This document shows, piece by piece, positions 9,307 through 18,688 of a DNA stretch of 64,000 bases (position 1 is its first letter; the number at the start of each line of letters is the position of its first letter). The DNA lies in assembly GCF_963974515.1 (NCBI RefSeq), contig NZ_CAXBDD010000007.1, positions 26,303 to 90,302 of the forward strand. The letters are read 5' to 3'. The DNA comes from Sunxiuqinia sp963974515. GTDB taxonomy: Bacteria; Bacteroidota; Bacteroidia; Bacteroidales; Prolixibacteraceae. Both the position numbers and the translations under genes were made by a program. Below the pieces are notes generated by a model that saw nothing but the letters and a program-made list of their open reading frames with translations, was not told where the DNA came from and did not search any database.

Positions 9307-9425
9307 ACGAAAATGTCGGGTTAGGGTCACGAACCGATTTGTTATTTTTAGGCCACCTTAAGCTCAGTGTGATACAAATCCATACATGATCGGTGAAATT
9401 CGACAAGATTTTAAACAGTACTCAA

Positions 9426-10250
9426 ATGATGATGGAAAAACATAAATTGATCCGGTTGATTTTAAAAGACCTGGAAGAACTGAACGAAATTGCGAACCAA
9501 CTGCGGCAAGCTGAAAAACTTTCGCGCTTCGAACTGGATATCGCCTTAAGCAAATCAAAACTTGTCTTTCAGGAGTTTGAGTTTCTGAAAGAACTGAATG
9601 GTCAGGACACCGAAAAAGAAACGCCAAAGCAAGAACCAATAAGGACTTCGCCCCCCATCCAACCGGAGGCAAGAACGGAAGAGGTCAGAGAAAAACTGGC
9701 AGAGATGGAAGCCGAATCAAAACAACAAGTGCAAGAACAAGACAAGCCAGAACTTCAGGAAGAACGGGCTCAGCCAGTCTTCAATCATAAACCCGAAATT
9801 CCGGTAACGGCGCCACCTGAACCTTCTGAAGACGAAACCCCCGCTGCCAGACAGAGCGAAACCAGAGAAGAAACTCCGGAGCCGGAGCAAGAACCTGCGG
9901 AAATAGAAGCGGAAGAAGAAGCAGAAAAGATCAAGAAAACTGTTGGTGAAAATTTCATTAAAGGAAAATCGTTGAATGATTTGATGCTGGAAAACAAAAC
10001 ACTGGATAAAAAACTGGCCAGTTCGCCAATCACCAAACTCGAAACGGCGATCGGATTGAATGACCGTTTTCAATACACCCGTGAACTTTTCGACAACAAA
10101 CCCGACTTGTTCCGAAAAACGGTTCAGGAAATTGATCAGGCCGACAGCCTGAATGATGCCATCGCTTATTTAAATAGCAATTTCAAATGGAAAAAAACAG
10201 ACACCAGTATCCAGTTTGCACAACTGGTTAAACGTCGGTTCATCAAGTAA
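9426..10250 (+). CDS. Acidic coiled-coil protein with Pro/Glu-rich linker, function unknown
   Basis: About 274 aa, no signal peptide or membrane segment. Residues 1-60 form a predicted amphipathic helix or coiled coil (LILKDLEELNEIANQLRQAEKL). Residues about 70-180 are a low-complexity linker rich in Glu, Pro, Gln and Thr. The C-terminal 95 residues are folded-looking and more basic (SLNDLMLENKTLDKKL through NSNFKWKK to LVKRRFIK). Similar three-part proteins of unknown function occur in other Bacteroidetes. Three consecutive ATG codons begin at 9426 and are preferred over an upstream GTG at 9393. The stop lies one base before the rsmI ATG, so the two genes are likely co-transcribed. Confidence 0.6.
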   Translation: MMMEKHKLIRLILKDLEELNEIANQLRQAEKLSRFELDIALSKSKLVFQEFEFLKELNGQDTEKETPKQEPIRTSPPIQPEARTEEVREKLAEMEAESKQQVQEQDKPELQEERAQPVFNHKPEIPVTAPPEPSEDETPAARQSETREETPEPEQEPAEIEAEEEAEKIKKTVGENFIKGKSLNDLMLENKTLDKKLASSPITKLETAIGLNDRFQYTRELFDNKPDLFRKTVQEIDQADSLNDAIAYLNSNFKWKKTDTSIQFAQLVKRRFIK

Positions 10251-10251
10251 T

Positions 10252-10971
10252 ATGGGAAAATTATATATCGTACCAACACCAATCGGCAATTTGGATGACA
10301 TGACCCTGCGGGCGATTAAAGTGCTTCAGGCGGTCGACCTGATTTTGGCTGAAGACACCCGCACTTCGTCCAAGCTGCTTCATCATTTTGAAATTCAGAA
10401 AAAGGTGTTTTCACACCACAAATTCAACGAGCACAAAACAGTGGAGCACCTCGCACAGCGCATGGCAGGCGGCGAAACCATCGCCCTGATTTCAGATGCC
10501 GGCACACCAGCCATCAGCGATCCGGGCTACTTGTTGGTTCGGGCTTGCATTGATGCGGAAGTGGAAGTGGAATGTCTGCCGGGCGCCACCGCACTCATTC
10601 CCGCGCTGGTCAACTCGGGCCTGCCCAACGATCGGTTTTGTTTCGAAGGTTTTCTGCCACCAAAAAAAGGAAGACAAAAAAAACTCTTACAACTGGCCGA
10701 AGAAGAGCGAACCTTGGTTTTTTACGAATCGCCTTACAAGCTGGTCAGGAGTCTGGAACAGTTTGCCGAATTCTTTGGCGCCGACCGGCAAGCTTCGGTG
10801 TCACGCGAACTAACCAAGATTTACGAAGAAACCCAGCGGGGAACGGTTACCGAACTGGCCAACTATTTTAAATCAAAGCCCGTCAAAGGCGAAATTGTCA
10901 TTGTCGTAGCTGGCAAAAAAGAAAAGGCCTCGCCGAACCGTTCCGAAGAAAATCAAGAACACAACGAATAA
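10252..10971 (+). CDS. rsmI: 16S rRNA (cytidine1402-2'-O)-methyltransferase
   Basis: 239 aa tetrapyrrole-methylase-fold enzyme that uses SAM to 2'-O-methylate C1402 of 16S rRNA. Diagnostic motifs are TPIGNLDD (9-16), LAEDTRTSSKLLHHF, SDAGTPAISDPG and CLPGATALIPALVNSGLP, all in the usual order. The start is the ATG at 10252, directly after the stop of the coiled-coil gene; the longer in-frame extension would overlap that gene. The C-terminal tail is Lys/Glu-rich. Confidence 0.94.
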   Translation: MGKLYIVPTPIGNLDDMTLRAIKVLQAVDLILAEDTRTSSKLLHHFEIQKKVFSHHKFNEHKTVEHLAQRMAGGETIALISDAGTPAISDPGYLLVRACIDAEVEVECLPGATALIPALVNSGLPNDRFCFEGFLPPKKGRQKKLLQLAEEERTLVFYESPYKLVRSLEQFAEFFGADRQASVSRELTKIYEETQRGTVTELANYFKSKPVKGEIVIVVAGKKEKASPNRSEENQEHNE

Positions 10972-11051
10972 CCATACCCCGGACTTGAGCGACTGAAGCC
11001 GTGGGCTAAGGTTCTTTAAGTCCAAGTCGAACGAATCCGGTAAAACCTGAC

Positions 11052-11804
11052 ATGAAAAAATACGAACAACTTTTCTTCGATCTCGACCACACCCTCTGGG
11101 ATTTTGAAACCAACTCCCGGCTGGCCATGCTGGAAACAGTAGCCGAGCTGAAGCTTGATACTCAGATTCCCGACTTCGACGCTTTCTTCCGCCACTACGA
11201 AACCATCAACACCAAACTTTGGGAGGCCTACCGAAACCAACAAATCCGAAAACCGGAGCTGATCCGTAAACGCTTTGAAGAAGCACTCCGGCACTTTAAC
11301 ATCACCGGAGTGGACCCGCTGAAGATGAATGAGCTTTACCTGCAACTGATGCCCATGCAAAAGCAACTTTATACAGACGTGATTGAAACACTGGACTACC
11401 TGCAACAACGGAGGTACCAGATGCATATCATTACCAATGGTTTCACCGATGTTCAGCATCGAAAGATTGAATCCAGCGGGCTACGCCAGTATTTCGACCG
11501 GATCTTTATCTCCGAAGAAATTCAGGCACCAAAGCCGGACAAACGCATTTTTCAACATGCTTTAAAATGCTGTAACTCAAAAAAAAGCAAAAGTATCATG
11601 ATCGGTGACTCCTGGGATTCGGACATACTTGGAGCAAGAAGCATGGGAATAAGCCAGGTATTCGTCCTTAAAAAGGATAAAATACAACAGACACCCCCCA
11701 GAAAAGAGTGGGGAGAATTCAAAAAATACTATTTCGAAAACAAGACCCCCGCAAGCACCACCTATATTATTGAAAAAATAGCCCACCTAACAAAAATTTT
11801 CTAA
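11052..11804 (+). CDS. HAD-family phosphatase, YjjG-like pyrimidine nucleotidase
   Basis: 250 aa cytoplasmic HAD hydrolase. Motif I is FFDLDHTLWD with the nucleophile Asp10 and the acid/base Asp12. Motif II is HIITNGFTDVQ, the Lys of motif III is in APKPDKRIF, and motif IV is MIGDSWDSDILGA. This arrangement and the helical cap after the DLDHTLWDFETNS block match the YjjG family, which dephosphorylates non-canonical pyrimidine nucleotides in a house-cleaning role. The C-terminal 40 residues (charged, EWGEFKKYYFENK) go a little beyond the core. Single gene in front of the long SusCD leader region. Confidence 0.85.
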   Translation: MKKYEQLFFDLDHTLWDFETNSRLAMLETVAELKLDTQIPDFDAFFRHYETINTKLWEAYRNQQIRKPELIRKRFEEALRHFNITGVDPLKMNELYLQLMPMQKQLYTDVIETLDYLQQRRYQMHIITNGFTDVQHRKIESSGLRQYFDRIFISEEIQAPKPDKRIFQHALKCCNSKKSKSIMIGDSWDSDILGARSMGISQVFVLKKDKIQQTPPRKEWGEFKKYYFENKTPASTTYIIEKIAHLTKIF

Positions 11805-11989
11805 TTTAGAATCACTTTACACAGACACTAAAAACACCGGCTCGGCGAAAGTCAAACTCCTGAAAAAAAGACAACTATCTATATTTATCCATATATACTA
11901 CAAACTCAGCAAAAATGCAAAGAATGACTTTTGTCATATGTATTCAATTACTAAAAACTGCCTGAATTTTTTTGATAGTTATATATTTT

Positions 11990-12140
11990 TAAATTTGCAT
12001 TCGTTAATGTTCTTTAACATTTCGACACAAAAAGTTTTAAATTGAAATTGAAGGTTTCAAAAAATGAATTTTAAAGTTGAATAAATAACGATTGTTTGGG
12101 GGAATAAGAGTTATTAAATGAAGTGTTTTGAACAAGGGGG
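11990..12140 (+). promoter_or_regulatory. Conserved SusC-type promoter and leader, copy 1 (orphan)
   Basis: A TTTG at 11971-11974 and a perfect -7 element TAAATTTG at 11990-11997 are followed by the same ordered blocks seen before both susC genes: TTTAACA near 12012, AAATTGAAATTGAAGG at 12039-12054, a TTTGGGGGAATAA block near 12100 and CAAGGGGG ending at 12140. Here no susC gene follows directly; the next copy begins about 260 bases on. It may drive a small RNA or be the remnant of a lost or moved susC cassette. Confidence 0.65.
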
Positions 12141-12396
12141 TATCACAATCATGATCCTTATTTTTCAAATTTAGTGGCCCAGCCAAGCTGAAGCTTAAAT
12201 TTGTTTAAGCTACTTGCTCAGTTTTCTCAACGATAATCCTGCACCAGTGTGCATGACATAAGAACCAATCTGGGAAAATAATAAGAGATATAAGCAACAC
12301 TAGGCACTAACTCCAAAGGACTTACAGCCCAACAATGAGATATATCAACTTGGGATCTATTTTTGATAAAAAACTTTCAGGAGAACTTTATTTTTA

Positions 12397-12524
12397 TATT
12401 TTTGTATTCTATTAAGGTTTTTTAACACTTTAAGAAAAATTGAAATTGAAGGTTTCAAATTAGCTTTATTTATCAGAACGAATTATTTGGGGGAATAACC
12501 GCTCTGAACACACTCCAAGGGGGG
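12397..12524 (+). promoter_or_regulatory. Conserved SusC-type promoter and leader, copy 2 (susC operon 1)
   Basis: -7 element TATTTTTG at 12397-12404, then TTTTTAACAC about 14 bases later, AAATTGAAATTGAAGG at 12437-12452, TTTGGGGGAATAA near 12486 and CAAGGGGGG ending at 12524, about 78 bases before the susC ATG at 12603. The blocks lie after the expected transcription start, so they are in the RNA. Between the last G-run and susC there are an ATG-TAA pair and a five-codon ATG-started frame. Confidence 0.7.
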
Positions 12525-12602
12525 ATAAAAATTGAAAGATTTAATATCCTTATTATAAACATGTAAAAGAATTGATGCTGTTTAATTATTAAAATTATTT
12601 CT

Positions 12603-15600
12603 ATGAAAAAAATCGCATTATTGCTTGCAATTTTTGCAATTGGTTTGCAGTCGGTTTTCGCGCAAACCAGGGAAATTACAGGTACAGTAACTTCCGCGGA
12701 GGATGGTCTATCCATTCCCGGAGTTTCTGTATCAGTCAAGGGTACCACATTGGGTACCATTACCGATCTTGACGGACAATACACTTTGAAGGTTCCTCAG
12801 GATGCTGCTTCGTTGGTTTTCTCCTTCGTGGGCATGCAAACCCAGGAAGTGCCCGTCGTTGGAACTCCCATCAATGTGGTGATGGAATCTGATGTCGTTG
12901 GTATCAACGAAGTAGTTGTAACGGCTATGGGGATCAAGCGTTCAGAAAAAACACTGGGCTATGCTGCAACAACTGTAGCCAGTGAAGAATTGATGAAAGA
13001 TCGTAGCACGAATGTGGCAAACTCTCTATCTGGGAAGGTTGCTGGCGTGCAAATTCAATCTACGTCTTCTGATCCGGGTTCAGCAACATCAATGACTATT
13101 CGAGGTTTTGGTTCCATTAACGGAAGTAATCAACCTCTCTATGTTGTTGATGGCGTACCCTTGCAGAATAGTTCCCTAAATCTGGATGATCCTGCAATTG
13201 ACAAATCGGGTAACGCACTCACAACAAGCGGTCTGTCGAATATATCATCAAACGATATCGAGTCAATGACGATCCTTAAAGGTGCAGCTGCAACAGCCCT
13301 ATACGGAAGCCGCGCTTCTAATGGCGTTGTCGTGATTACAACCAAGCAAGGAAGCAAAGGTAAAGGTAAAAACTTCACGATTCAGTACAACGGAGGGCTG
13401 CAACTACGTCAAATTTCACTACTGCCCGAATTCCAGAATGAATTTGGACAAGGATGGGATGGAACGCAAACCTATATTGAAAATGGTTCATGGGGACCAC
13501 GTTTAGATGGTTCAACACAAGTGTATGGGCCCATCTGGAACAACCAACAACTGATTCACGAGTATTCTGCTCGCAAAAATAATGTAAAAGACTTCTTTGA
13601 AATTGGGGTTTCTACAAACCAGAATATTTCACTGAGTGGAGTTTCAGAAGATGACAAAGTAAGCTATTATGTTTCTTTCTCAAATTCTGACGACGATGGT
13701 ATTATGCCTACCGATGCGGACTCTTATAAACGGAACACCTTAGCATTCCGTTCAGCTTATCAGGGTAATGATTGGTTCAAAATCTCATCTTCTATCAACT
13801 TTGCTAAGTCAGAAACTGATATGACAAGTTCCTACCAAGGAACATCGGTAATTGATGGAGTTTACGAAATGCCAAGAGATGTATCTATTCTTGATATGCA
13901 AGATCTTAGCAGCCCGTTTAACACCCCCGAGGCCTATTTCACGCCATACGGTATTACCAATCCTTACTGGTCGTTGAAAAACAATTATAACCACTTAGAG
14001 TCAAAACAATTTTATGGAAAATTGCAGGCAGATATCATGCCGATGGAAGGCCTGACGTTGACCTATCGTTTTGGATTTGATTATACTGATTATGATTTTA
14101 AGATGGGGATTCCGCAAATTAGCCTGGACGATGCTTTAATCAACGAAGATTACGGTTATGCGCCTAGCAACATGAATCAAGACGGTAACGTATATGCACG
14201 CTACAGAAGAGCATATGAGATCAACCATGACTTCCTTGGGAGCTATGATACCAGCTTTGGCGATTTCACCCTGACAGGGATCGTTGGTGCAAACATAAAT
14301 GAAAGATATTCAACCGTGATGGTCGGTCAAACTGATGTTCTTACATTCGAAACCGGATTCTGGGATTTGAGTAATGGTGCTACCCGATCGGTACTTTCAG
14401 AAGCACAATCAAAGCGTCGCTTGATCGGCCTGTTTGGGGATGCAACATTTGGTTATAAGGAAATGCTTTTCTTAAACATGACAGCTCGTAATGATTGGTC
14501 TTCGACTTTACCTATTGGTAATAATAGTTATTTTTACCCCGGAACTACATTAAGCTGGATTTTTTCAGAATTAATGTCAGACAACAAGGTGCTTTCTTTC
14601 GGTAAGTTACGAGTTGCTTATGGACAAACGGGTAATGATGCAGACCCGTATTTTACAAGTAACAGATTTATCCAGGCTTATGCTAACGGGTATTACGGAA
14701 GTGATATTGCCGCATTCCCGATGAATAGTACGAACTCCTTCATTTCCTCAAATAGGGCTGGAGCCACTGCACTTAAACCCGAAATGACTTCTGAGTCAGA
14801 GGCTGGATTAAACCTGCAATTCTTAAATGGACGAATTGGTATTGATGCAGCCTTTTATAACCGAAAAACAAAGGATCAGATTTTCACCTTACCGGTTGAT
14901 CCATCAACGGGCTACAGCTTTACGGTTACCAATTTCGGTGAGGTTCAAAACAAAGGAGTTGAATTGTTATTGAGCACCACTCCCGTAAAAACCAAAAATT
15001 TCCGTTGGGATTTAGATGTAAACTTTGCACTCAACCGTAACAAAGTCCTCTCTATGCCTGAAAGCTTAGACGGAGGAAAAGTGAATATCTACAGTTTTTC
15101 TGCAGGTAATGATGCCGTATATATGTATGCGGAAGAAGGACAAGCAATGGGTACGTTTTATACCTACTTGCCACAATACGTAACAGACGAGAGCAGCGAG
15201 TATTATGGATATCAAATCGTTGATGAAGCTGGGCAACCTGTATTGGGAACAGACGTAGAAGATACCGGCTTAGATATGAACCATGATTGGACTGGCGGTC
15301 TTTCGACTACCTTATCGGCCTACGGTGTATCGCTAAGTGCAACACTTGACGTACGCTACGGTGGATCAATGTTTTCACGCACCAAGAACTTAATGCAGTT
15401 TACCGGCAATAGTGTGGTCACAACCTATAATGACAGAAATCCATTTGTGATTCCAAACTCAGTTCTGGTGACTGATGATGGAAGTTATTTAGAAAATACA
15501 GTTCAAATCAAAACAACCGATGATAGTTTCCAGAAATACTTTGACACCTATGGATATGGAAACGGAGGGCTTGCCTACATGGTAGATCGTACATTTGCTA

Positions 15601-15839
15601 AGTTACGCAACGTCACACTTTCGTATAGCTTACCAAAAAAGTGGACTAATGATTTATCATTAAGTGACGTTTCGCTTTCTGCTTTTGTGAACAATGCTTT
15701 TGTTTGGACCGCTGAGGACAATCATTTCATCGATCCTGAATCGAGCACTACAGGTACGGACCTGGAAGGATCTTTCGGAGAAATGTATGTGAACCCAGCT
15801 ACCCGCATTTTTGGTTTCAACCTTAGTATAACATATTAA
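12603..15839 (+). CDS. SusC/RagA-family TonB-linked outer-membrane transporter, operon 1
   Basis: 1078 aa. Signal peptide at residues 1-20 (cleavage after VFA), a carboxypeptidase-regulatory-like domain at about 22-100 (ITGTVTSAEDG through SLVFSFVGMQTQEV), the VGINEVVVTAMGI TonB-box region, a plug with NVANSLSGKVAGVQI, MTIRGFGS, PLYVVDGVP and ILKGAAATALYGSRASNGVVVITTK, then a C-terminal barrel ending in FGFNLSITY. It is the channel half of a SusCD complex, taking up large ligands with TonB energy. No STN domain is present, so there is no direct anti-sigma coupling. susD begins 13 bases after the stop. The first 68 coding bases after codon 7 are identical to those of the second susC. Confidence 0.95.
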   Translation: MKKIALLLAIFAIGLQSVFAQTREITGTVTSAEDGLSIPGVSVSVKGTTLGTITDLDGQYTLKVPQDAASLVFSFVGMQTQEVPVVGTPINVVMESDVVGINEVVVTAMGIKRSEKTLGYAATTVASEELMKDRSTNVANSLSGKVAGVQIQSTSSDPGSATSMTIRGFGSINGSNQPLYVVDGVPLQNSSLNLDDPAIDKSGNALTTSGLSNISSNDIESMTILKGAAATALYGSRASNGVVVITTKQGSKGKGKNFTIQYNGGLQLRQISLLPEFQNEFGQGWDGTQTYIENGSWGPRLDGSTQVYGPIWNNQQLIHEYSARKNNVKDFFEIGVSTNQNISLSGVSEDDKVSYYVSFSNSDDDGIMPTDADSYKRNTLAFRSAYQGNDWFKISSSINFAKSETDMTSSYQGTSVIDGVYEMPRDVSILDMQDLSSPFNTPEAYFTPYGITNPYWSLKNNYNHLESKQFYGKLQADIMPMEGLTLTYRFGFDYTDYDFKMGIPQISLDDALINEDYGYAPSNMNQDGNVYARYRRAYEINHDFLGSYDTSFGDFTLTGIVGANINERYSTVMVGQTDVLTFETGFWDLSNGATRSVLSEAQSKRRLIGLFGDATFGYKEMLFLNMTARNDWSSTLPIGNNSYFYPGTTLSWIFSELMSDNKVLSFGKLRVAYGQTGNDADPYFTSNRFIQAYANGYYGSDIAAFPMNSTNSFISSNRAGATALKPEMTSESEAGLNLQFLNGRIGIDAAFYNRKTKDQIFTLPVDPSTGYSFTVTNFGEVQNKGVELLLSTTPVKTKNFRWDLDVNFALNRNKVLSMPESLDGGKVNIYSFSAGNDAVYMYAEEGQAMGTFYTYLPQYVTDESSEYYGYQIVDEAGQPVLGTDVEDTGLDMNHDWTGGLSTTLSAYGVSLSATLDVRYGGSMFSRTKNLMQFTGNSVVTTYNDRNPFVIPNSVLVTDDGSYLENTVQIKTTDDSFQKYFDTYGYGNGGLAYMVDRTFAKLRNVTLSYSLPKKWTNDLSLSDVSLSAFVNNAFVWTAEDNHFIDPESSTTGTDLEGSFGEMYVNPATRIFGFNLSITY

Positions 15840-15852
15840 AACTCCAAAATAT

Positions 15853-17337
15853 ATGAAAAAGATAATATTTTTATTCGTAATACTTATACTGGGTATGACC
15901 TCTTGTGAAGACTACCTGGATATAAATCAAGATCCAAACTCCCCTTCGGAAAATAACGTGACCGCAGGTATGATTTTCCCGGGAGCGGAAATGAACGTAG
16001 CTGCAAGTTACGGGAACTTTCTACGTATTGTTGGTGGGTACTATTCTCAACATTACTCGCAGAATTTTGGCACCAGTAACTATGTCGATTATTCACGGTT
16101 TATCATGTCTGCTACCCGTTCGAGTAGCACGTATACGCAACTGTATCAACGTGCACTTAAAAACCTTGAAACAATTCGCGAACAATCGACCGAATCTGAA
16201 GAATGGGGAACATTTTTAGCGGCTACAACATTGAGAGTCTTTACTTATCAAGTCTTAGTGGATGCTTATGGAGAGGTTCCCTACACTGAAGCGCTCGACC
16301 CAACGAATCTGTCACCTGCCTATGATGATGGCTTGACTATTTATCAAGGTATTTTAGGAGAGCTGGATGACGCACTATCTAAAGCAACAGCTTCAAGTGT
16401 TGTTGGAACAAACTTCTTGTTTGGAACATCGACTGCCGAAGAATGGATACAATTTGCAAATGCCCTGAAATTAAGGATTTTAATGAGAATAAGCAATGTC
16501 CAGAATGTACAGTCTGAAATCGCAGCACTAATTCAAGAAGACAACTTCCCAACGGAAGATATTTCCTGGGATGATATTTGGACAGATGAAACTGGTAAAG
16601 CCAGCCCCTATTATCAAGAAGAGTATGCGACATATTTTGGATCTAATCAGGTGAATGTGACAGCGAATATCGCGTACATGCAAACCATGCTTGACAGCAA
16701 TGATCCTCGCGTACCTGCGTTCTTTGAAACTAATGAAAGTGGAGACTATAAAGGAGGTGTTTCCGGTACTAACTTTAGTACTTCCGCCCAATATAAATCT
16801 CCGTATTTCTGTCGGCCTGTATTTGCGTATGACATGCCTGTCAATCTCATTACAGTAACTGAGACTGAATTTTTCCTGGCAGAGTATTATGCTCGCTATG
16901 GGTCAGCCACTGATGCAGAAGCACACTATAAAGCTGCTATTGAAGCATCATTCAGTGCTGCGGGGGTTAGTGGTGCTGAAGACATTTACACCAGCTACTA
17001 TCCGTATGACAATGATAATTATGCCGAAGTAATTGGTATCCAAAAATGGATCGCTTTAGGTGGTACCAATAACTTCGAAGCTTGGTGTGAAATGCGTCGT
17101 TTAGGATATCCTGAATTTGGCGATGTAACTGGAGCTGATATTTACGATCGAGCAAATGATGTATTCTCTCCCGAATTGTATGTTGCAGGTACACTATACA
17201 CACCCATTGATTATAATACGGAATTGGGAGCTGACAAGATTTTGCAACGCTTCCCCTATGCTGAAAGTTCGACAAGCCGTAACAGTAATGCTCCTTCTAA
17301 TAAAGGAGTTGCTACACCGGTATTCTGGGCTGAATAA
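15853..17337 (+). CDS. SusD/RagB-type nutrient-binding outer-membrane lipoprotein, operon 1
   Basis: 494 aa. The lipobox (GMTSC) is followed by Glu-Asp-Tyr, the acidic signal that directs Bacteroidetes lipoproteins to the cell surface, then the YLDINQDPN segment typical of the SusD-like_2 branch. Helical TPR-like repeats make up most of the protein, with a FLAEYYARYGSATDAEAHYKAAIEASF block near the C-terminus. It is the lid of the SusCD transporter, capturing ligand above the SusC barrel. It lies in the same operon as susC, and two small lipoprotein genes follow. Confidence 0.93.
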   Translation: MKKIIFLFVILILGMTSCEDYLDINQDPNSPSENNVTAGMIFPGAEMNVAASYGNFLRIVGGYYSQHYSQNFGTSNYVDYSRFIMSATRSSSTYTQLYQRALKNLETIREQSTESEEWGTFLAATTLRVFTYQVLVDAYGEVPYTEALDPTNLSPAYDDGLTIYQGILGELDDALSKATASSVVGTNFLFGTSTAEEWIQFANALKLRILMRISNVQNVQSEIAALIQEDNFPTEDISWDDIWTDETGKASPYYQEEYATYFGSNQVNVTANIAYMQTMLDSNDPRVPAFFETNESGDYKGGVSGTNFSTSAQYKSPYFCRPVFAYDMPVNLITVTETEFFLAEYYARYGSATDAEAHYKAAIEASFSAAGVSGAEDIYTSYYPYDNDNYAEVIGIQKWIALGGTNNFEAWCEMRRLGYPEFGDVTGADIYDRANDVFSPELYVAGTLYTPIDYNTELGADKILQRFPYAESSTSRNSNAPSNKGVATPVFWAE

Positions 17338-17362
17338 AATAATAAATGTTTAAACTTAGAAT

Positions 17363-18073
17363 ATGATGAAAAATAAAATATTATATCTATTGGTCTTACT
17401 ACTTGCAGTTGTAGGATTGTCAAGTTGTGAGGATGAAACCACCAAAGGCTTTACCGACATAACATTTTATCCTACTCTTGAAGTACTAGGTGAGCCTGAA
17501 ATCTTAGTACCGATCGGTTCTACATATGAAGACCCCGGTGTAGCTGCAGAACTGAATGGTGAAGATGTTACCGATCAAGTTGAAGTAACCTCCAATGTTG
17601 ACACAAGTACAGGTGGTGTTTATTCAGTTAGTTATGAAATTGTAAATGCAGAAGGATTTTCAGTAACAGGGTCCAGAACTGTTTATGTCTTTGATCCAAC
17701 GCCTTCAATCATCTCAACAGGAATTCATACTACCGCCGAGGGAACAAATAGATTCTGGTTCTCAAGTGAGGCCGTAGTAAATTTTAGTGGTTATGACATT
17801 CTAATTCTTCAAGTTGAGCCCGGAGTGTTCTATATCTCTGACTTTATGGGTGGTTACTATGATCAACGCGTTGGATACGGCCCTGGCTATGCCATGAACG
17901 GTTACTTCGAACTAAATGATGATAATACAATCACTCCTATTTCTAGTATTGTTCCTAGCTGGGGCGATTCGATGGATGCGATGACTTCCAGTTCAGTTAA
18001 CCCCTCAACTGGCCAAATCACCTATGTAATGGAATACGCTGGTTTAATGGAATTTACGATTATTATTAATTAA
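17363..18073 (+). CDS. Surface lipoprotein with Ig-like DUF5011 and BT_2262-type domain
   Basis: 236 aa lipoprotein. The lipobox GLSSC is followed by Glu-Asp-Glu, a strong surface-export signal. Residues about 30-112 form an Ig-like DUF5011-type domain (PIGSTYEDPGVAAELNGEDV, TGGVYSVSYEIVNAEG). Residues about 113-236 resemble the C-terminal domain of Bacteroides BT_2262-like lipoproteins (FWFSSEAVVNFSGYDILILQ). In the BT2261-2264 system such a lipoprotein sits on the SusCD complex at the surface. Assignment by operon position and domain order is good; the ligand is unknown. Two ATG codons are adjacent (17363 and 17366). Confidence 0.78.
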   Translation: MMKNKILYLLVLLLAVVGLSSCEDETTKGFTDITFYPTLEVLGEPEILVPIGSTYEDPGVAAELNGEDVTDQVEVTSNVDTSTGGVYSVSYEIVNAEGFSVTGSRTVYVFDPTPSIISTGIHTTAEGTNRFWFSSEAVVNFSGYDILILQVEPGVFYISDFMGGYYDQRVGYGPGYAMNGYFELNDDNTITPISSIVPSWGDSMDAMTSSSVNPSTGQITYVMEYAGLMEFTIIIN

Positions 18074-18091
18074 CAAAAAGACGATACGAAT

Positions 18092-18616
18092 ATGAAGAAT
18101 CTATTTTTATATACTGTTCTGCTTATTTCCGGACTGTTCTTTGTCACTTCATGTGAAAAAGAAGAAATAGGCGGTACCGCAACAGAATCAATGGCTGGTG
18201 AGTGGTATGTTACTGGCGTAGCGGTAGATGCAGATGGCAACATCGTCTATAGCGATGACGATCTCTTCGGACTTGGCCATTTTCACCTAGACACCTATAA
18301 TACATCCGCGAATAACACAACAGAAATGTGGATTGACGATAATGAGAATTTCTGGGACTTTAAGGCAAAAATAAGTGTCGATCTCAATACTATGACATTT
18401 CAAGCCAGCGATGCTCAAAACGAATACTATGACATGCAAGTGACGGTATCAGATGGAAAAATTATGCTCGGTGCAGCAACCACTCCAAGTGGAATGCCTG
18501 CCGACAGTATTGTTTTTCTTGTGAATTTTAGCGACGACACTTATCCAGAAGACTTCGGATTTGATTCATATCGAATTGCTGGATTCCGTTATACCGGACT
18601 TACGGGCGATGAATAA
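18092..18616 (+). CDS. Small surface lipoprotein, lipid-binding (BT_2261-like) family
   Basis: 174 aa. The lipobox FVTSC is followed by Glu-Lys-Glu-Glu, consistent with surface exposure. The rest is a compact beta-rich domain starting MAGEWYVTGVAVDADG and containing FWDFKAKISVDLNTMTFQA and FRYTGLTGDE, as in the lipid-binding/lipocalin-like family found as the last gene of BT2261-2264-type SusCD operons. It follows the DUF5011 lipoprotein by 18 bases and is the last gene before a strong terminator. A role as an accessory subunit of the SusCD complex is inferred from the arrangement. Confidence 0.75.
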   Translation: MKNLFLYTVLLISGLFFVTSCEKEEIGGTATESMAGEWYVTGVAVDADGNIVYSDDDLFGLGHFHLDTYNTSANNTTEMWIDDNENFWDFKAKISVDLNTMTFQASDAQNEYYDMQVTVSDGKIMLGAATTPSGMPADSIVFLVNFSDDTYPEDFGFDSYRIAGFRYTGLTGDE

Positions 18617-18688
18617 GAGGAACGTAATATTATGCCAGAATTATCATACAATTTTTGATAGGGTATTTAGGGCATATTAAATCCATTG

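Larger units (their letters stand above)
11805..12602 (+). other. 798-base gene-free region upstream of the first SusC gene
   Basis: It holds two copies of a conserved leader (11990-12140 and 12397-12524), each with a TAnnTTTG element, and between them about 250 bases with no credible gene. That stretch contains an 8-bp hairpin (AGCTTAAA at 12192-12199 with TTTAAGCT at 12204-12211) followed by a short T-run, which could be a weak terminator. The region is A+T rich. Confidence 0.7.

Noticed and set aside
12095..12140. G-quadruplex in the susC leaders
   Set aside because: Each leader has only two long G-runs, 25-32 bases apart; four runs would be needed, so the G blocks are treated as sequence motifs instead.
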